This document shows positions 17,380 to 25,945 of a DNA stretch of 64,000 bases, in pieces. The DNA is from Pseudomonadota bacterium. Its GTDB lineage: Bacteria; Pseudomonadota; Gammaproteobacteria; Steroidobacterales; Steroidobacteraceae. The notes below the pieces were generated by a model. The model worked only from the letters and a program-made list of their open reading frames with translations, searched no databases and was not told the origin of the DNA. The translations under genes and the position numbers were made by a program. The first letter of the stretch is position 1. Every line of letters starts with the position of its first letter. Location of the stretch: positions 1-64,000 of the forward strand of contig JAFAEQ010000063.1 in assembly GCA_023423935.1 (NCBI GenBank), given 5' to 3'.

Positions 17380-17955
17380 TCAGCTCGCTTTACGCTGCTC
17401 GCGGTTGCCGTGGCGACCCTCCTCGCGGATCTCTTCGATGATCTTCGCGCAGAAGGCGTCCAGATCTCCCGGATTGCGGCTCGTGATGATGCCGCGATCC
17501 GTCACCACTTCCTGATCGACCCAGTTGCCACCCGCGTTCTTCACGTCGGTCTTGATGGAATGGTACGAAGTCACCTTGCGACCGCGCACCGCATCGAGCT
17601 CCACGAGCAGCCAGGGCGCATGACACACTGCGGCAACGACCTTGCCTGAATCCAAAAATGACTTGATGAACTGCAGCGCCTTCGGATTCACGCGCAGCAA
17701 GTCGGGATTGATCTGTCCGCCGGGAAGCACGATTGCGTCGAAATCTTCCGGCTTTGCCTGATCGAGCGTGAGATCCACCGTCACGCTGTCACCCCAATCC
17801 TTATGGTTCCAGCCGCGAATCTGTCCTTGTTCCGGCGACACGACCTGCACGGTCGCCCCCGCGTCGCGCAGCTTCTGCAGCGGTACCTGCAGCTCGGATT
17901 GTTCGAAACCGTTCGTCGCAAGAATCGCAACCTTTGCCTGTCGGATATCGGTCAT
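17380..17955 (-). CDS. DJ-1/PfpI family type 1 glutamine amidotransferase-like protein
   Basis: A 191-residue cytoplasmic protein. Motifs include KVAILATNGFEQSEL with the conserved E19, DFDAIVLPGGQINPD, and the nucleophile elbow AAVCHAPWLL with C111 followed by His. This matches the YhbO/PfpI group, which are stress-protective and reported as proteases or deglycases. The exact activity is debated for the family. The ATG at 17955 is chosen because AGGAG is 8 nt upstream; the longer frame from 17985 lacks support. Confidence 0.92.
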   Translation of the reverse strand: MTDIRQAKVAILATNGFEQSELQVPLQKLRDAGATVQVVSPEQGQIRGWNHKDWGDSVTVDLTLDQAKPEDFDAIVLPGGQINPDLLRVNPKALQFIKSFLDSGKVVAAVCHAPWLLVELDAVRGRKVTSYHSIKTDVKNAGGNWVDQEVVTDRGIITSRNPGDLDAFCAKIIEEIREEGRHGNREQRKAS

Positions 17956-18092
17956 AGCTTTCTCCTGTCCTGTGCATCGAGACAAGGTAAAGGCATCGCA
18001 TCCGCAGGGGTTCCCGCCGCGTGATCGACATAGGCAGGTTGCGTATACCGTGCTTTGCCGACAGGATCGCGGAATCGAGGGAGGACGCTGTC

Positions 18093-20024
18093 ATGAGTCA
18101 GATAAAACGCAGAACGAATCTTGTTGCCGGCATCCTCGGGATGCTGAGCGTGTGCACTGCCGGTGCTGCTTTCGCGGCGCAAACGCCGGCGCCGAAGAAA
18201 TATCCGGCGAGCACCTTCTTCACGACGACCTCGTATTCCATGGCGGGTGGATTTGCGTGGTCGCCCGACGACCAGCATCTGCTCATCAGTTCGGATGAGA
18301 CCGGCATCTACAATGCCTACTCATTGTCAGCAACGGGCAGCGACAAGAAGGCGCTCACCGCATCGACGAAAGATTCGACCTTCGCTGTTTCATGGTTCCC
18401 ACGAGATGCGCGTGTGCTGTTCACGGCAGACGAAGGCGGCAACGAGATCAATCATCTCTATGTGCGCGAGCTGTCCGGCGCCACGCGCGATCTGACACCC
18501 GCCAAGGGAGCCAAGGCTTCTTTCGCCGGCTGGACCGCCGACGATCAGTCCTTTTATGTGTTGACGAACGAACGCGATCCGAAAAGCTTCGACGTCTACC
18601 GGTATGCCGCGAAGGACTATGCGCGCAGCGAGCTCTTCCGTAACGCCGATGCCTGGGACATCGGCGCCGTGTCGCCGGATGGTCGCTATCTCGCGCTTGT
18701 AAAGCCGCGCAGCAGTGCGGATTCCGACATCTATCTGCTGGACATTCGTGCGCAACCCGCAACGCCGAAGCTCATCACGCAGCATCAGGGCGATGTCGCA
18801 CACGACGTCTATGAATTCACTCCCGACAGCAAACAGCTGTTGTATGCGACCGATGAGTTCGGCGAATTCACCCAGGCCTGGAGCTACGACGTCGCAAGCG
18901 GTTCCAAACAACCGGTCGTCAAAGCCGACTGGGACGTTTCATTCGTCACGACGTCCCGCTCCGGAAAGTACCGGGTGTGGGGCATCAACAAGGATGCGCG
19001 CACCGAAGTTCACGTGCTGCATCTCCCGTCGGGCAAGGAAGTGAAGCTTCCGGACCTTCCACAGGGCGATATTGCGCAGATCCGCTTCTCGCGCGACGAC
19101 AAGAAAGTCGCGCTGATGCTGAGCTCGGACACCTCGCCGAACGACGTCTACGTGGCCGACTTGAGCCAGCGCCGCTCCGCACGCCTGACGACAGCACTCA
19201 ATCCGGAGATTCGCGAGGCGGATCTCGTGAGTACACAGGTCGTTCGTTACAAGAGCTTCGACGGGCTCGAGATTCCGTCCATTCTCTACAAGCCCAGGAC
19301 GGCCTCCTCCACTCAGCGCGTACCCGCGCTGGTGCTCGTGCACGGCGGTCCCGGCGGCCAGAGTCGTACCGGCTACTCCGCCATGGTTCAGCATCTCGTC
19401 AATCACGGTTATGCCGTGCTGGCCGCCAACAACCGCGGCTCATCGGGCTACGGCAAGACCTTCTTTCATGCCGACGATCGCAGACATGGGGAAGTCGACC
19501 TCAAGGACATCGTTTACGCGAAGCAGTATCTGAGCTCGCTCGATTGGGTCGATGGTGATCGAATCGGCATCATCGGCGGTTCCTACGGCGGCTACATGGT
19601 CGGCGCTGCGCTCGCCTTCGCCCCCGAAACGTTCGATGTAGGCATCGACATCTTCGGCGTGATGAACTGGGTCCGCACGCTGACCAGCATTCCGCCTTGG
19701 TGGGAGGCGCAGAAAAAGGCGCTCTACGACGAGATGGGCGATCCGGCCACCGATGCCGAGCGGCATCAACGTATTTCTCCCCTCTTCCATGCGAAGAACA
19801 TCCGCGTCCCGTTGCTCGTGGTTCAGGGCAAGAACGATCCGCGCGTGCTGCAGGTCGAAAGCGATGAAATCGTTGCCGCGGTGAAGGCGAACAATGTGCC
19901 GGTCGAGTACCTGGTGTTCCCGGACGAAGGTCACGGCTTCACCAAGCGAGCCAATCGCATCCAGGCGTCGGATTCATACGTGCGGTTCCTGGACACGCAC
20001 CTGAGGAAAACAACAGGAGAGTGA
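18093..20024 (+). CDS. S9 family prolyl-oligopeptidase-like serine peptidase
   Basis: A 643-residue exported enzyme. The signal peptide is about 1-28. An N-terminal beta-propeller (WSPDDQHLLISS, then repeated D-rich blades) covers about 40-370. The alpha/beta hydrolase domain contains LVHGGPGGQSR, NNRGSSGYGKTF, the nucleophile elbow GGSYGGYMV (S497), D582 (GKNDPRV) and H614 (DEGHGF). It probably cleaves peptides in the periplasm. GAGGGAGGA precedes the ATG. It is a monocistronic gene, convergent with an unknown gene across a CACAGAG-type repeat. Confidence 0.93.
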   Translation: MSQIKRRTNLVAGILGMLSVCTAGAAFAAQTPAPKKYPASTFFTTTSYSMAGGFAWSPDDQHLLISSDETGIYNAYSLSATGSDKKALTASTKDSTFAVSWFPRDARVLFTADEGGNEINHLYVRELSGATRDLTPAKGAKASFAGWTADDQSFYVLTNERDPKSFDVYRYAAKDYARSELFRNADAWDIGAVSPDGRYLALVKPRSSADSDIYLLDIRAQPATPKLITQHQGDVAHDVYEFTPDSKQLLYATDEFGEFTQAWSYDVASGSKQPVVKADWDVSFVTTSRSGKYRVWGINKDARTEVHVLHLPSGKEVKLPDLPQGDIAQIRFSRDDKKVALMLSSDTSPNDVYVADLSQRRSARLTTALNPEIREADLVSTQVVRYKSFDGLEIPSILYKPRTASSTQRVPALVLVHGGPGGQSRTGYSAMVQHLVNHGYAVLAANNRGSSGYGKTFFHADDRRHGEVDLKDIVYAKQYLSSLDWVDGDRIGIIGGSYGGYMVGAALAFAPETFDVGIDIFGVMNWVRTLTSIPPWWEAQKKALYDEMGDPATDAERHQRISPLFHAKNIRVPLLVVQGKNDPRVLQVESDEIVAAVKANNVPVEYLVFPDEGHGFTKRANRIQASDSYVRFLDTHLRKTTGE

Positions 20025-20030
20025 AGATTT

Positions 20031-20113
20031 CACACAGAGTACACAGAGAGCACAGAGTGTCGGAGACAGCTCTTATCCGAGCTCTGTGACCTCTGTGATC
20101 TCTGTGTGAACTC
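20031..20113. repeat. Inverted nonamer-repeat element, CACAGAG type
   Basis: The left arm (20031-20058) has three copies of CACAGAG spaced by dinucleotides (9-nt period). The right arm (20079-20113) has three copies of CTCTGTG at the same period. The arms pair with each other over about 28 nt. The element fills the gap between two convergent stop codons (20024 and 20122). Confidence 0.85.
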
Positions 20114-20121
20114 TCGAGTCT

Positions 20122-20661
20122 TCAGGAAATCATCGCGCGCAGACGCCCATCCGCATCGCGTGCGATCAGACGCAGGATACGGATCACGCTCTTGAAGCGA
20201 GCGGCAAAGAGCACCGCGGGATCTTCGATGTGCTCGCGAGCGGGAATCCATTGATAGCTGGCGGCGGCAAATTCGAGCTGCCGCATGGCCCGCTCCAGGC
20301 GCTGACGCACATCCCGCGGCAGCACGCGTGAGAACACCACGATCAGCCGATCGAAACGCGCGCGCATATCGCGGATCGCGTTGTCGAACAGCGGCGCGTA
20401 CCGTTGATAGTTCTCCGGTGTGTACTCTGGAATCCACTTGTCGAGCATGAGATCCCAGACATCGCGATAGTCGGCAGACGTGCCTTCAGGCAGCGAATGA
20501 CCTGCCAGATGAACGAAGTGCGCCTTCCACAAGTGACATTCCAGGCGCACCTGCAAGAGCGCCTCCAGAAACATCTCGAACGGATCGGACGAAAGACGCG
20601 TCACTCCGGACGCTGCGTCCTGACCAGCTTCTGTGAAATGCCCTGCGAGATCGGCGGCCAT
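20122..20661 (-). CDS. Hypothetical helical protein
   Basis: A 179-residue protein I do not recognise. It is predicted mostly helical, without signal peptide or membrane helices. It is rich in aromatic and charged residues (DYRDVWDLMLDKWIPEYTPENYQRY; ARFDRLIVVFSRVLPRD). Codon use matches its neighbours and the frame is uninterrupted, so it is likely a real gene. It is convergent with the S9 peptidase. Upstream it faces the RcnB-like gene across a repeat-filled 355-bp region. No function can be proposed. Confidence 0.6.
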   Translation of the reverse strand: MAADLAGHFTEAGQDAASGVTRLSSDPFEMFLEALLQVRLECHLWKAHFVHLAGHSLPEGTSADYRDVWDLMLDKWIPEYTPENYQRYAPLFDNAIRDMRARFDRLIVVFSRVLPRDVRQRLERAMRQLEFAAASYQWIPAREHIEDPAVLFAARFKSVIRILRLIARDADGRLRAMIS

Positions 20662-20700
20662 CGTCCCCTCCGGCTCTTGTTCTCACGCGGGTCGATAGTA

Positions 20701-20912
20701 AGTAGGGAATGGGGAATAGGGAAGCCGGTGGGTAATGAGTAATGAGCAGTGAGTAGTGAGCAATGGAAGACCAACGATCCGGAGTGCAGATCGACGGCGC
20801 TCCGCGCCGAACCTGTCTCCCTAACCCCAATTCCCCACTCCTCGTTCCTCTTTCCTCGTTCCTCTTTCCTCGTTCCTCATTCCTCATTGCTCCTTGCTCA
20901 TTGCTCATTCTC
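20701..20912. repeat. Large composite heptamer element in a divergent promoter region
   Basis: The left arm (20701-20766) starts with GGGGAAT-type heptamers, then GTAATGA/GTGAGCA units. The right arm (20821-20912) has about ten heptamers: CCTCGTT and CCTCTTT alternating, then CCTCATT, GCTCCTT and GCTCATT. The loop of 54 nt contains a small GC-rich dyad. It lies upstream of both divergent neighbours, so any promoter must sit in the remaining 40 nt (left) or 100 nt (right). Confidence 0.85.
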
Positions 20913-21016
20913 TTCCTGAACCGTCCCTGACCGATTCCGTTCAGCCTCGAATCAGCACGGCGGCGCAATGATCTGTCCCAAGCCGTTGAACCGGTGGATT
21001 GAAGAAGGAGACTGTC

Positions 21017-21430
21017 ATGAAACGCCCCGTCGTCATTGCCGTCCTTGCGGCGATCGGGTTTGCGAGCACCGTGAGTAACGTTGCGCTGGCCGATCCGCAT
21101 GGACGCGATCGTCACCACGATCGGCCTCGAGTGGAGCAGCGTCATGATCGCCACGATCATCGAGACGATCGGTATGACCGTCATTCGCACGCGCGTTATC
21201 ACGTGGTGCGTTATGCGCCACCTCCCGGATATCGTCACTACGCCTGGCATCAGGGCGCACATCTGCCGCGCGCTTACTACGCTCCGCGTTACGTCGTGCA
21301 GAACTACGCCGCGTACCGGCTGCGTCCTCCGCCGCGCGGATACCACTGGGTGCGCGTCGACAACGATGTCGTGCTCGCGGCCGTGACGACGGGACTGGTG
21401 ATGCAGGTGATCAACGGTATTTTCTACTGA
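21017..21430 (+). CDS. RcnB family periplasmic protein
   Basis: A 137-residue exported protein. A signal peptide (about 1-25) is followed by a stretch very rich in His, Asp and Arg (about 27-60). The RcnB core is RPPPRGYHWVRVDNDVVLAAVTTGLV. E. coli RcnB is a periplasmic protein that modulates nickel/cobalt homeostasis. The His/Asp block here suggests metal binding, though many family members lack any proven metal link. AAGGAG is 6 nt upstream of the ATG. Confidence 0.88.
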   Translation: MKRPVVIAVLAAIGFASTVSNVALADPHGRDRHHDRPRVEQRHDRHDHRDDRYDRHSHARYHVVRYAPPPGYRHYAWHQGAHLPRAYYAPRYVVQNYAAYRLRPPPRGYHWVRVDNDVVLAAVTTGLVMQVINGIFY

Positions 21431-21554
21431 GGCGTTTCCCGATCAGCGTCCATGCACATTTCATTTGCTTACAAAGTTACGACAATCTGCTGGAAGCGCA
21501 GCGACGCGCACGCTGTCTGAATCGGTGTCCTTGAACTGGATGAGGAGATTCTCG

Positions 21555-22049
21555 ATGAACATGAAACTGAAATCGTCCCTGATCGCCGCCTGCGCGGCAC
21601 TGACGCTCGGCGGCGGAGTTGTCCATGCGAACGCTGACCATGGGCCAGCAATGGGCAAGTCTGCGCAGACCCAACGTCAGGGTCATCGTCACGCCGTTCG
21701 CTCGCCTTTGATGAGCACGCTCAAACAGCTGGACCTGACGGCCGAGCAGCGACAGAGCGTTCGCGCGGTGTTCGACACCAATGCGCCTCAGCGCAAGTCC
21801 TTGTGGGAACAGCAGCGCGCAAATCGCGCCGCGCTCGCGGCGGTCACGCCCGATGACCCGAAATATCCGGAGCTGATCGCGCAGCGCAAGCAGTTGGCTG
21901 CAGCAAGCATTCAGCAGGCCAGCGACACGGAGTCGCAGATCTATGCATTGCTGACGCCGGAGCAGAAGGCGAAAGTGCCGCAGATCCTCGCCGAACGTAA
22001 GGCCCGTTGGGAGCAGCGCCGCCAGGATCGGCAGGGAAAGACGACCTAA
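21555..22049 (+). CDS. Spy/CpxP family LTXXQ periplasmic protein
   Basis: A 164-residue protein with a signal peptide at about 1-26. Two LTxxQ motifs are present, LTAEQ at 61-65 and LTPEQ near 138-142, in a helical Arg/Gln-rich body. This is the hallmark of Spy/CpxP envelope-stress chaperones and CpxP-like metal-resistance proteins. GAGGAG lies 8 nt before the ATG. It lies 124 nt downstream of the RcnB-like gene, and the two periplasmic proteins may share control by an envelope or metal stress system. No Cpx box could be identified by eye. Confidence 0.87.
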   Translation: MNMKLKSSLIAACAALTLGGGVVHANADHGPAMGKSAQTQRQGHRHAVRSPLMSTLKQLDLTAEQRQSVRAVFDTNAPQRKSLWEQQRANRAALAAVTPDDPKYPELIAQRKQLAAASIQQASDTESQIYALLTPEQKAKVPQILAERKARWEQRRQDRQGKTT

Positions 22050-22383
22050 GTCGCTCAGTCGAGAGCATTCGACCTACGGGCCACGGAAGGCCCGGAGTCT
22101 CGCGAGCGCCTTCTGACACTAAGGGAACGGCTGATCCGGACTTGAGGCCTAATCCGCCGGAAAGTCGTTGGAGACAGGCCTTTCCCCCTGTATAGTCCGC
22201 CTCGGCTTCGTAACCCTTCCTTTTCTATCCTGCCCGGCGCCAGTCGGAGCCAGGATCCAAACCGAATCGTTCCGATCCACGGAGACATTCCGAGCCTTCA
22301 GACGGCAGGGTGTCATTGTTAGTTGTTATGCCTGCTTTCCCGTTCAGACGAGGCCGCAGGTTTTCGTAAAGGTCTTTTTGTTA
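22050..22383 (+). promoter_or_regulatory. Long leader region of the RRM protein gene
   Basis: A 334-bp gene-free stretch precedes the RRM gene. The sequence just before the start (CAGGTTTTCGTAAAGGTCTTTTTGTTA) has AAAGG about 12 nt from the ATG, then a T-rich spacer. Glycine-rich RRM proteins are often cold-inducible with long regulatory leaders, so a structured leader is plausible. No specific motif was recognised. Confidence 0.4.
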
Positions 22384-22710
22384 ATGAGCAAGATTTACGT
22401 GGGCAATCTGCCCTTTTCCGCCGATGAGGCCTCTGTGCGTTCTTTGTTCGAACAGCACGGCACGGTTGACTCGGTTAGCCTGATCAACGACCGCGACACG
22501 GGTCGTCCGCGTGGCTTCGGCTTCGTGGAGATGCCCAGTGCCGACGCGGCTCGTGCGATCCAGAACCTCAATGGCCAGCAGATGGGCGGTCGCCCTCTGA
22601 AGGTCAATGAAGCGCAGGACAAGCCCAAGGGCGGTCCGCGCGGCGGTGGCGGCGGTCGCGGCTTCGGCGGCGGCGGCGGCGGTGGTTACGGCGGCGGTGG
22701 CCGCTGGTAA
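22384..22710 (+). CDS. Glycine-rich RRM RNA-binding protein
   Basis: A 108-residue protein with one RNA recognition motif. RNP2 is IYVGNL (4-9) and RNP1 is RGFGFVEM (43-50), followed by a linker and a Gly-rich RGG-like tail (about 83-108). This is the layout of small bacterial and cyanobacterial RRM proteins and plant glycine-rich proteins, which bind single-stranded RNA and are often cold-responsive. It is a single-gene unit bounded by a long leader and a clear terminator. The targets are unknown. Confidence 0.93.
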   Translation: MSKIYVGNLPFSADEASVRSLFEQHGTVDSVSLINDRDTGRPRGFGFVEMPSADAARAIQNLNGQQMGGRPLKVNEAQDKPKGGPRGGGGGRGFGGGGGGGYGGGGRW

Positions 22711-22739
22711 TCGCATCATCGTCTAGTCGATGAAACAGG

Positions 22740-22769
22740 CTATGGGCCGGGCGCAAATCCGGCCCATAG
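22740..22769 (+). terminator. Intrinsic terminator of the RRM gene
   Basis: An 11-bp stem (CTATGGGCCGG, 22740-22750, with 22759-22769) and an 8-nt loop lie 30 nt after the stop codon. They are followed by TCGTTTCTGGG, a weak T-rich tail. Confidence 0.75.
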
Positions 22770-22867
22770 TCGTTTCTGGGCCTGCGATCGCGCATCCAGG
22801 CCTGCGCATTGCGCGCGCCAAGCTTTCACTGAACCGCGAGTTCCTTGCGCAGGACTTGCTGCGCTCA

Positions 22868-23419
22868 TCAGAAGCCGGGATGAGTTTTCATGAACTCGAT
22901 CTCCTCCGGCGTCGATGAGCGACCCAGCACTGCGTTGCGATGCGGATAGCGGCCGAACCGGTCGATGACCTCCTTGTGCCGCAGCGCATAGTCGAGCGTC
23001 ACCGCATCTCCCAGCGCCGTGAACAACTCGACCGATCTGACCTGCTCGGCCGCATCCTCTGCGTGCTCAAACGGCAGGTACAGAAACACGCGCTCATTCT
23101 CAGATAGCTGACCGTCCCAGCCTTTATCGACTGCGTGCTTTGCAATCGCGAGCGCCTTCGCATCCGTTGCGAACGCGCGCGCCGACCCACGAAACAGGTT
23201 GCGCGAGAACTGGTCGAGCACGATGACCGCGGCGAGCGCAGCGCGCCGATCAGCGAGTAACACTTCGTCGCGCGCCTGACTCACGATTTCGTGGAGCGTT
23301 GAGAAGCGCTCGCGGATTTGAGCATCCACCTGCTGATTGCGTTCGAACCAGGCTTGCGGTGAGATCTCTTCGAACCAGAAGCGAATCACCTGATCCTGCC
23401 AATGTGCAGGAAGAACCAT
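22868..23419 (-). CDS. DUF924 family protein
   Basis: A 183-residue cytoplasmic all-helical protein. DUF924 signatures are VIRFWFEEISPQAWF at the N-terminus, VIVLDQFSRNLFRG in the middle, VFLYLPFEHAED, and GRYPHRNAVLGRSSTPEE near the end. The fold is related to tetratricopeptide-like helices; function is unknown. The ATG at 23419 gives the canonical N-terminus and lies only 21 bp from the divergent DUF3465 start, so the promoter of at least one gene must overlap the other's coding sequence. Confidence 0.9.
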   Translation of the reverse strand: MVLPAHWQDQVIRFWFEEISPQAWFERNQQVDAQIRERFSTLHEIVSQARDEVLLADRRAALAAVIVLDQFSRNLFRGSARAFATDAKALAIAKHAVDKGWDGQLSENERVFLYLPFEHAEDAAEQVRSVELFTALGDAVTLDYALRHKEVIDRFGRYPHRNAVLGRSSTPEEIEFMKTHPGF

Positions 23420-23440
23420 AGAACACCTCGAGAACAATTC

Positions 23441-23905
23441 ATGAAAAGAGTGCTGTTTGCCGCGATCGCCATCGTCGCAGGCTACTGGATCACACAGCAT
23501 CGACCCTTCAGCGAGCACGCCGATCGCGCTCCCGCCACTACACCAGCGAACTCTGCCAGCTCCAGGTCTGCGAGCGATGAGGTGCTCGCGGAAGCCTACG
23601 CGTATCAACGCAGCGACGTCCAAGTCCAGGGCGAAGGCACCGTCATCCGGATTCTCAAGGACGACACGCGCGGTTCACGGCATCAGCGCTTTCTGCTACG
23701 TACGACATCGGGCCAGACACTCCTCGTCGCTCACAACATCGATCTGGCGCCACGTATCGCGACATTGCGCGAAGGCGATCGGGTGGCATTCAACGGGGAG
23801 TACGAGTGGAACGACAAGGGCGGCGTCATTCACTGGACACATCACGATCCGCAAGGACGCCATGTCGACGGATGGCTCGAACATGAAGGTCGCCGTTACC
23901 AATGA
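23441..23905 (+). CDS. DUF3465 domain exported protein
   Basis: A 154-residue protein with an N-terminal signal or anchor (LFAAIAIVAGYWI, about 5-17). The conserved DUF3465 block follows: GTVIRILKDDTRGSRHQRFLL, then LLVAHNIDLAPRI, then GEYEWNDKGGVIHWTHHDP and a C-terminal GWLEHEGRRYQ. The His-rich HWTHHDP and HQRF motifs could bind metal, but no function is established. Its start is 21 bp from that of DUF924 on the other strand. Confidence 0.9.
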   Translation: MKRVLFAAIAIVAGYWITQHRPFSEHADRAPATTPANSASSRSASDEVLAEAYAYQRSDVQVQGEGTVIRILKDDTRGSRHQRFLLRTTSGQTLLVAHNIDLAPRIATLREGDRVAFNGEYEWNDKGGVIHWTHHDPQGRHVDGWLEHEGRRYQ

Positions 23906-23963
23906 CGCGGAACCGCAATTCGCGGCTCGGCATTCATGAGTCACCGAACTGCCGGCATCGCTC

Positions 23964-24914
23964 ATGGTTCCAGCCGCACCTACTCGCGAGACACCCTTCT
24001 ATGTCGTGATGAACGCCGCATCCGGCTCGAGCGATGGGCGGGAGCGACGCGAAGGCATAGAGAAAGTCCTGAGCGAAGCCGGCCAGCGCTTTGAGATCCA
24101 CGCAGTCGATGACCCGGCTCAACTCGATGCCATCGCCCTAGAGGCGGCCGACCAGGCGCGGAAAAATGCGGGAGCAGTGATCGTTGCCGGCGGCGACGGC
24201 ACCATCAACACGGTACTGCAGGCCGTCCTGCCCACGGGCTGTCTGTTCGGGATCCTGCCGCAGGGCACGTTCAATTACTCAGGACGTGCCCATGGGATTC
24301 CTCTGGAGATCGAAGCCTCCACCCGCGCTCTGATCGATGCGCAGGTAAAGCTCGTGCAGGTCGGACTGCTCAACGACCGGGCATTCCTGGTGAATGCCAG
24401 CGTCGGGCTCTACCCGCAGTTGCTGGAAGAACGCGAGGCATACAAGCAGCAGTACGGCCGCAATCGCGCAGTCGCCTTGTGGGCGGGACTCAGAACGCTC
24501 ATGCGCGAGCAGCGTCAGCTGACACTGGAAATTGAGCACGACGATAGCGTCGAGCTGATACGTACACCGACCGTGTTCGTCGGCAACAATCCCCTGCAAT
24601 TGCAGCAGGTGGGATTACCCGAAGCTGACGCGATCGAGCGTCGCCGGCTGGCCGCAGTCATCGTCAAACCGATCAGCAACGCGGCACTGTTGTCGCTCGC
24701 CGTTCGCGGCGCCCTCGGCCGATTGGGAGATGCAGCGAACGTCCGCGATTTCGAATTCAAGACTCTCACCGTCTGCCCGCTGATCCGTCGACAGGACACG
24801 ATCCGGGTCGCCACCGATGGCGAGATCTGGCAGGCGCGCATTCCGCTCAAGTTCACGGTCGCGCCGCAATGGTTGCATCTGTTGGTGCCGGGAGGCGAAT
24901 CGGCGACGCCATGA
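23964..24914 (+). CDS. Diacylglycerol/lipid kinase family protein
   Basis: A 316-residue cytoplasmic enzyme with a DAGK catalytic domain. Motifs are VVMNAASGSSDG (about 14-25), the nucleotide-binding VAGGDGTINTV (GGDGT at 76-80), and LPQGTFNYSGRAHGIP, a variant of the usual GTxNxFAxxLGIP. The C-terminal YegS-like beta-sandwich covers about 130-310. It probably phosphorylates a lipid such as diacylglycerol. Its TGA overlaps the ATG of the following phosphoesterase (ATGA), so the two are translationally coupled. Confidence 0.9.
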   Translation: MVPAAPTRETPFYVVMNAASGSSDGRERREGIEKVLSEAGQRFEIHAVDDPAQLDAIALEAADQARKNAGAVIVAGGDGTINTVLQAVLPTGCLFGILPQGTFNYSGRAHGIPLEIEASTRALIDAQVKLVQVGLLNDRAFLVNASVGLYPQLLEEREAYKQQYGRNRAVALWAGLRTLMREQRQLTLEIEHDDSVELIRTPTVFVGNNPLQLQQVGLPEADAIERRRLAAVIVKPISNAALLSLAVRGALGRLGDAANVRDFEFKTLTVCPLIRRQDTIRVATDGEIWQARIPLKFTVAPQWLHLLVPGGESATP

Positions 24915-25747
24915 GCGTTCTGCTGCAGATCTCCGATCCTCACTTCGGCACCGAGCAACCGTCGGTGGTCGATGCATTGCTCAGGCTTGCACACGAGCTC
25001 GCACCGGGCGTTGTGGTGCTTTCCGGCGATCTCACGCAGCGCGCGCGTCGCGCGCAGTTCCGGGCCGCGCGCGAGTTCTGCAACAACCTCCCTCCCGCGC
25101 CACAGCTGGTGCTGCCGGGCAATCACGACATTCCGCTCTTCAACGTGTTCGCGCGCGTTTTCACACCTTATGGGAATTATCGACGCGCCTTCGGGGAACA
25201 GTTCGAACCGAAGCTCGAGGACGACACGTTCTTCATCATGGGCATCAATACCACCCGAGCCTATCGTCGGGTCGATGGCGAAATCTCACACGATCAGATC
25301 GAGCGTGTCTCCCAACGACTGCTGGCGACGCGACCCGATCTCATCCGCATCGTCGTGACGCATCAGCCGGTCCACGTCATTACGACCCAGGACGAAAAGA
25401 ACGTCGTGCATGGACACGAGCCGGCCGTCCGTGCCTGGGCGCGTGCTGGCGCAGACATCATCATGGGCGGGCACATTCATCTGCCTTATGTACGGCCGCT
25501 GTCGGACAGGTTCCCGGATCTCACTCGAGGTGTCTGGGCCGTGCAGGCGGGGACGGCGGTTTCGCACCGGGTGCGTCACAGCGCGCCGAACTCGGTGAAC
25601 GTGCTCCGCGCGATCTCGAAAACGCCTCTCAGCTGCGAGGTCGAGCGCTGGGATTTCGATGCGACTCAGGGGCGCTTCGAGAACGTCGAGCGCGCACGTC
25701 TTGAATTGGATCGATCAGTGCCGGAGAAGACACAAGAGACGGAGTAA
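24911..25747 (+). CDS. Calcineurin-like metallophosphoesterase
   Basis: A 278-residue enzyme with the full metallophosphoesterase motif set: DPHF (9-12), GDLTQRARRAQF (39 on), PGNHD, VTHQPVHV, and GGHIHLPY. It resembles CpdA/3',5'-cAMP phosphodiesterase-like and lipid phosphoesterase groups. Coupling to a lipid kinase (4-nt overlap) suggests a phospholipid or lipid-phosphate substrate, which is inference. The C-terminal residues KTQETE are encoded by the beginning of the CACA-type nonamer arm, so the tail may be repeat-derived. Confidence 0.9.
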   Translation: MSVLLQISDPHFGTEQPSVVDALLRLAHELAPGVVVLSGDLTQRARRAQFRAAREFCNNLPPAPQLVLPGNHDIPLFNVFARVFTPYGNYRRAFGEQFEPKLEDDTFFIMGINTTRAYRRVDGEISHDQIERVSQRLLATRPDLIRIVVTHQPVHVITTQDEKNVVHGHEPAVRAWARAGADIIMGGHIHLPYVRPLSDRFPDLTRGVWAVQAGTAVSHRVRHSAPNSVNVLRAISKTPLSCEVERWDFDATQGRFENVERARLELDRSVPEKTQETE

Positions 25748-25931
25748 CCACACAGAACACAAAGATCACAAAACGAACCGATGCCTTCCGTCGCAGTTGC
25801 GATCCGCGCGAACGTTGTGATCACCCCTCAACTCCTGCGAGCCTTACGAAGCCGCCACCACAGGAATACAGCACATCGACGAGCGACGCCTCGTCTTACT
25901 TTGTGATCTATGTGCTCTTTGTGGTTACTCC
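25745..25931. repeat. Inverted nonamer-repeat element, CACAAAGAT type
   Basis: The left arm (25745-25776) has 9-nt units such as CACAGAACA and CAAAGATCA. The right arm (25895-25931) has TTTGTGATC, TATGTGCTC and TTTGTGGTT. They flank a 118-nt unique segment. The element fills the gap between the convergent phosphoesterase and outer-membrane-factor genes. The left arm touches the phosphoesterase stop codon. Confidence 0.83.
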
Positions 25932-25945
25932 TGACTCCGAAACTC

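Noticed and set aside
20999..21017. TTG start six codons upstream of the RcnB-like gene
   Set aside because: The AAGGAG Shine-Dalgarno lies between it and the ATG 21017, which also gives a normal signal peptide.
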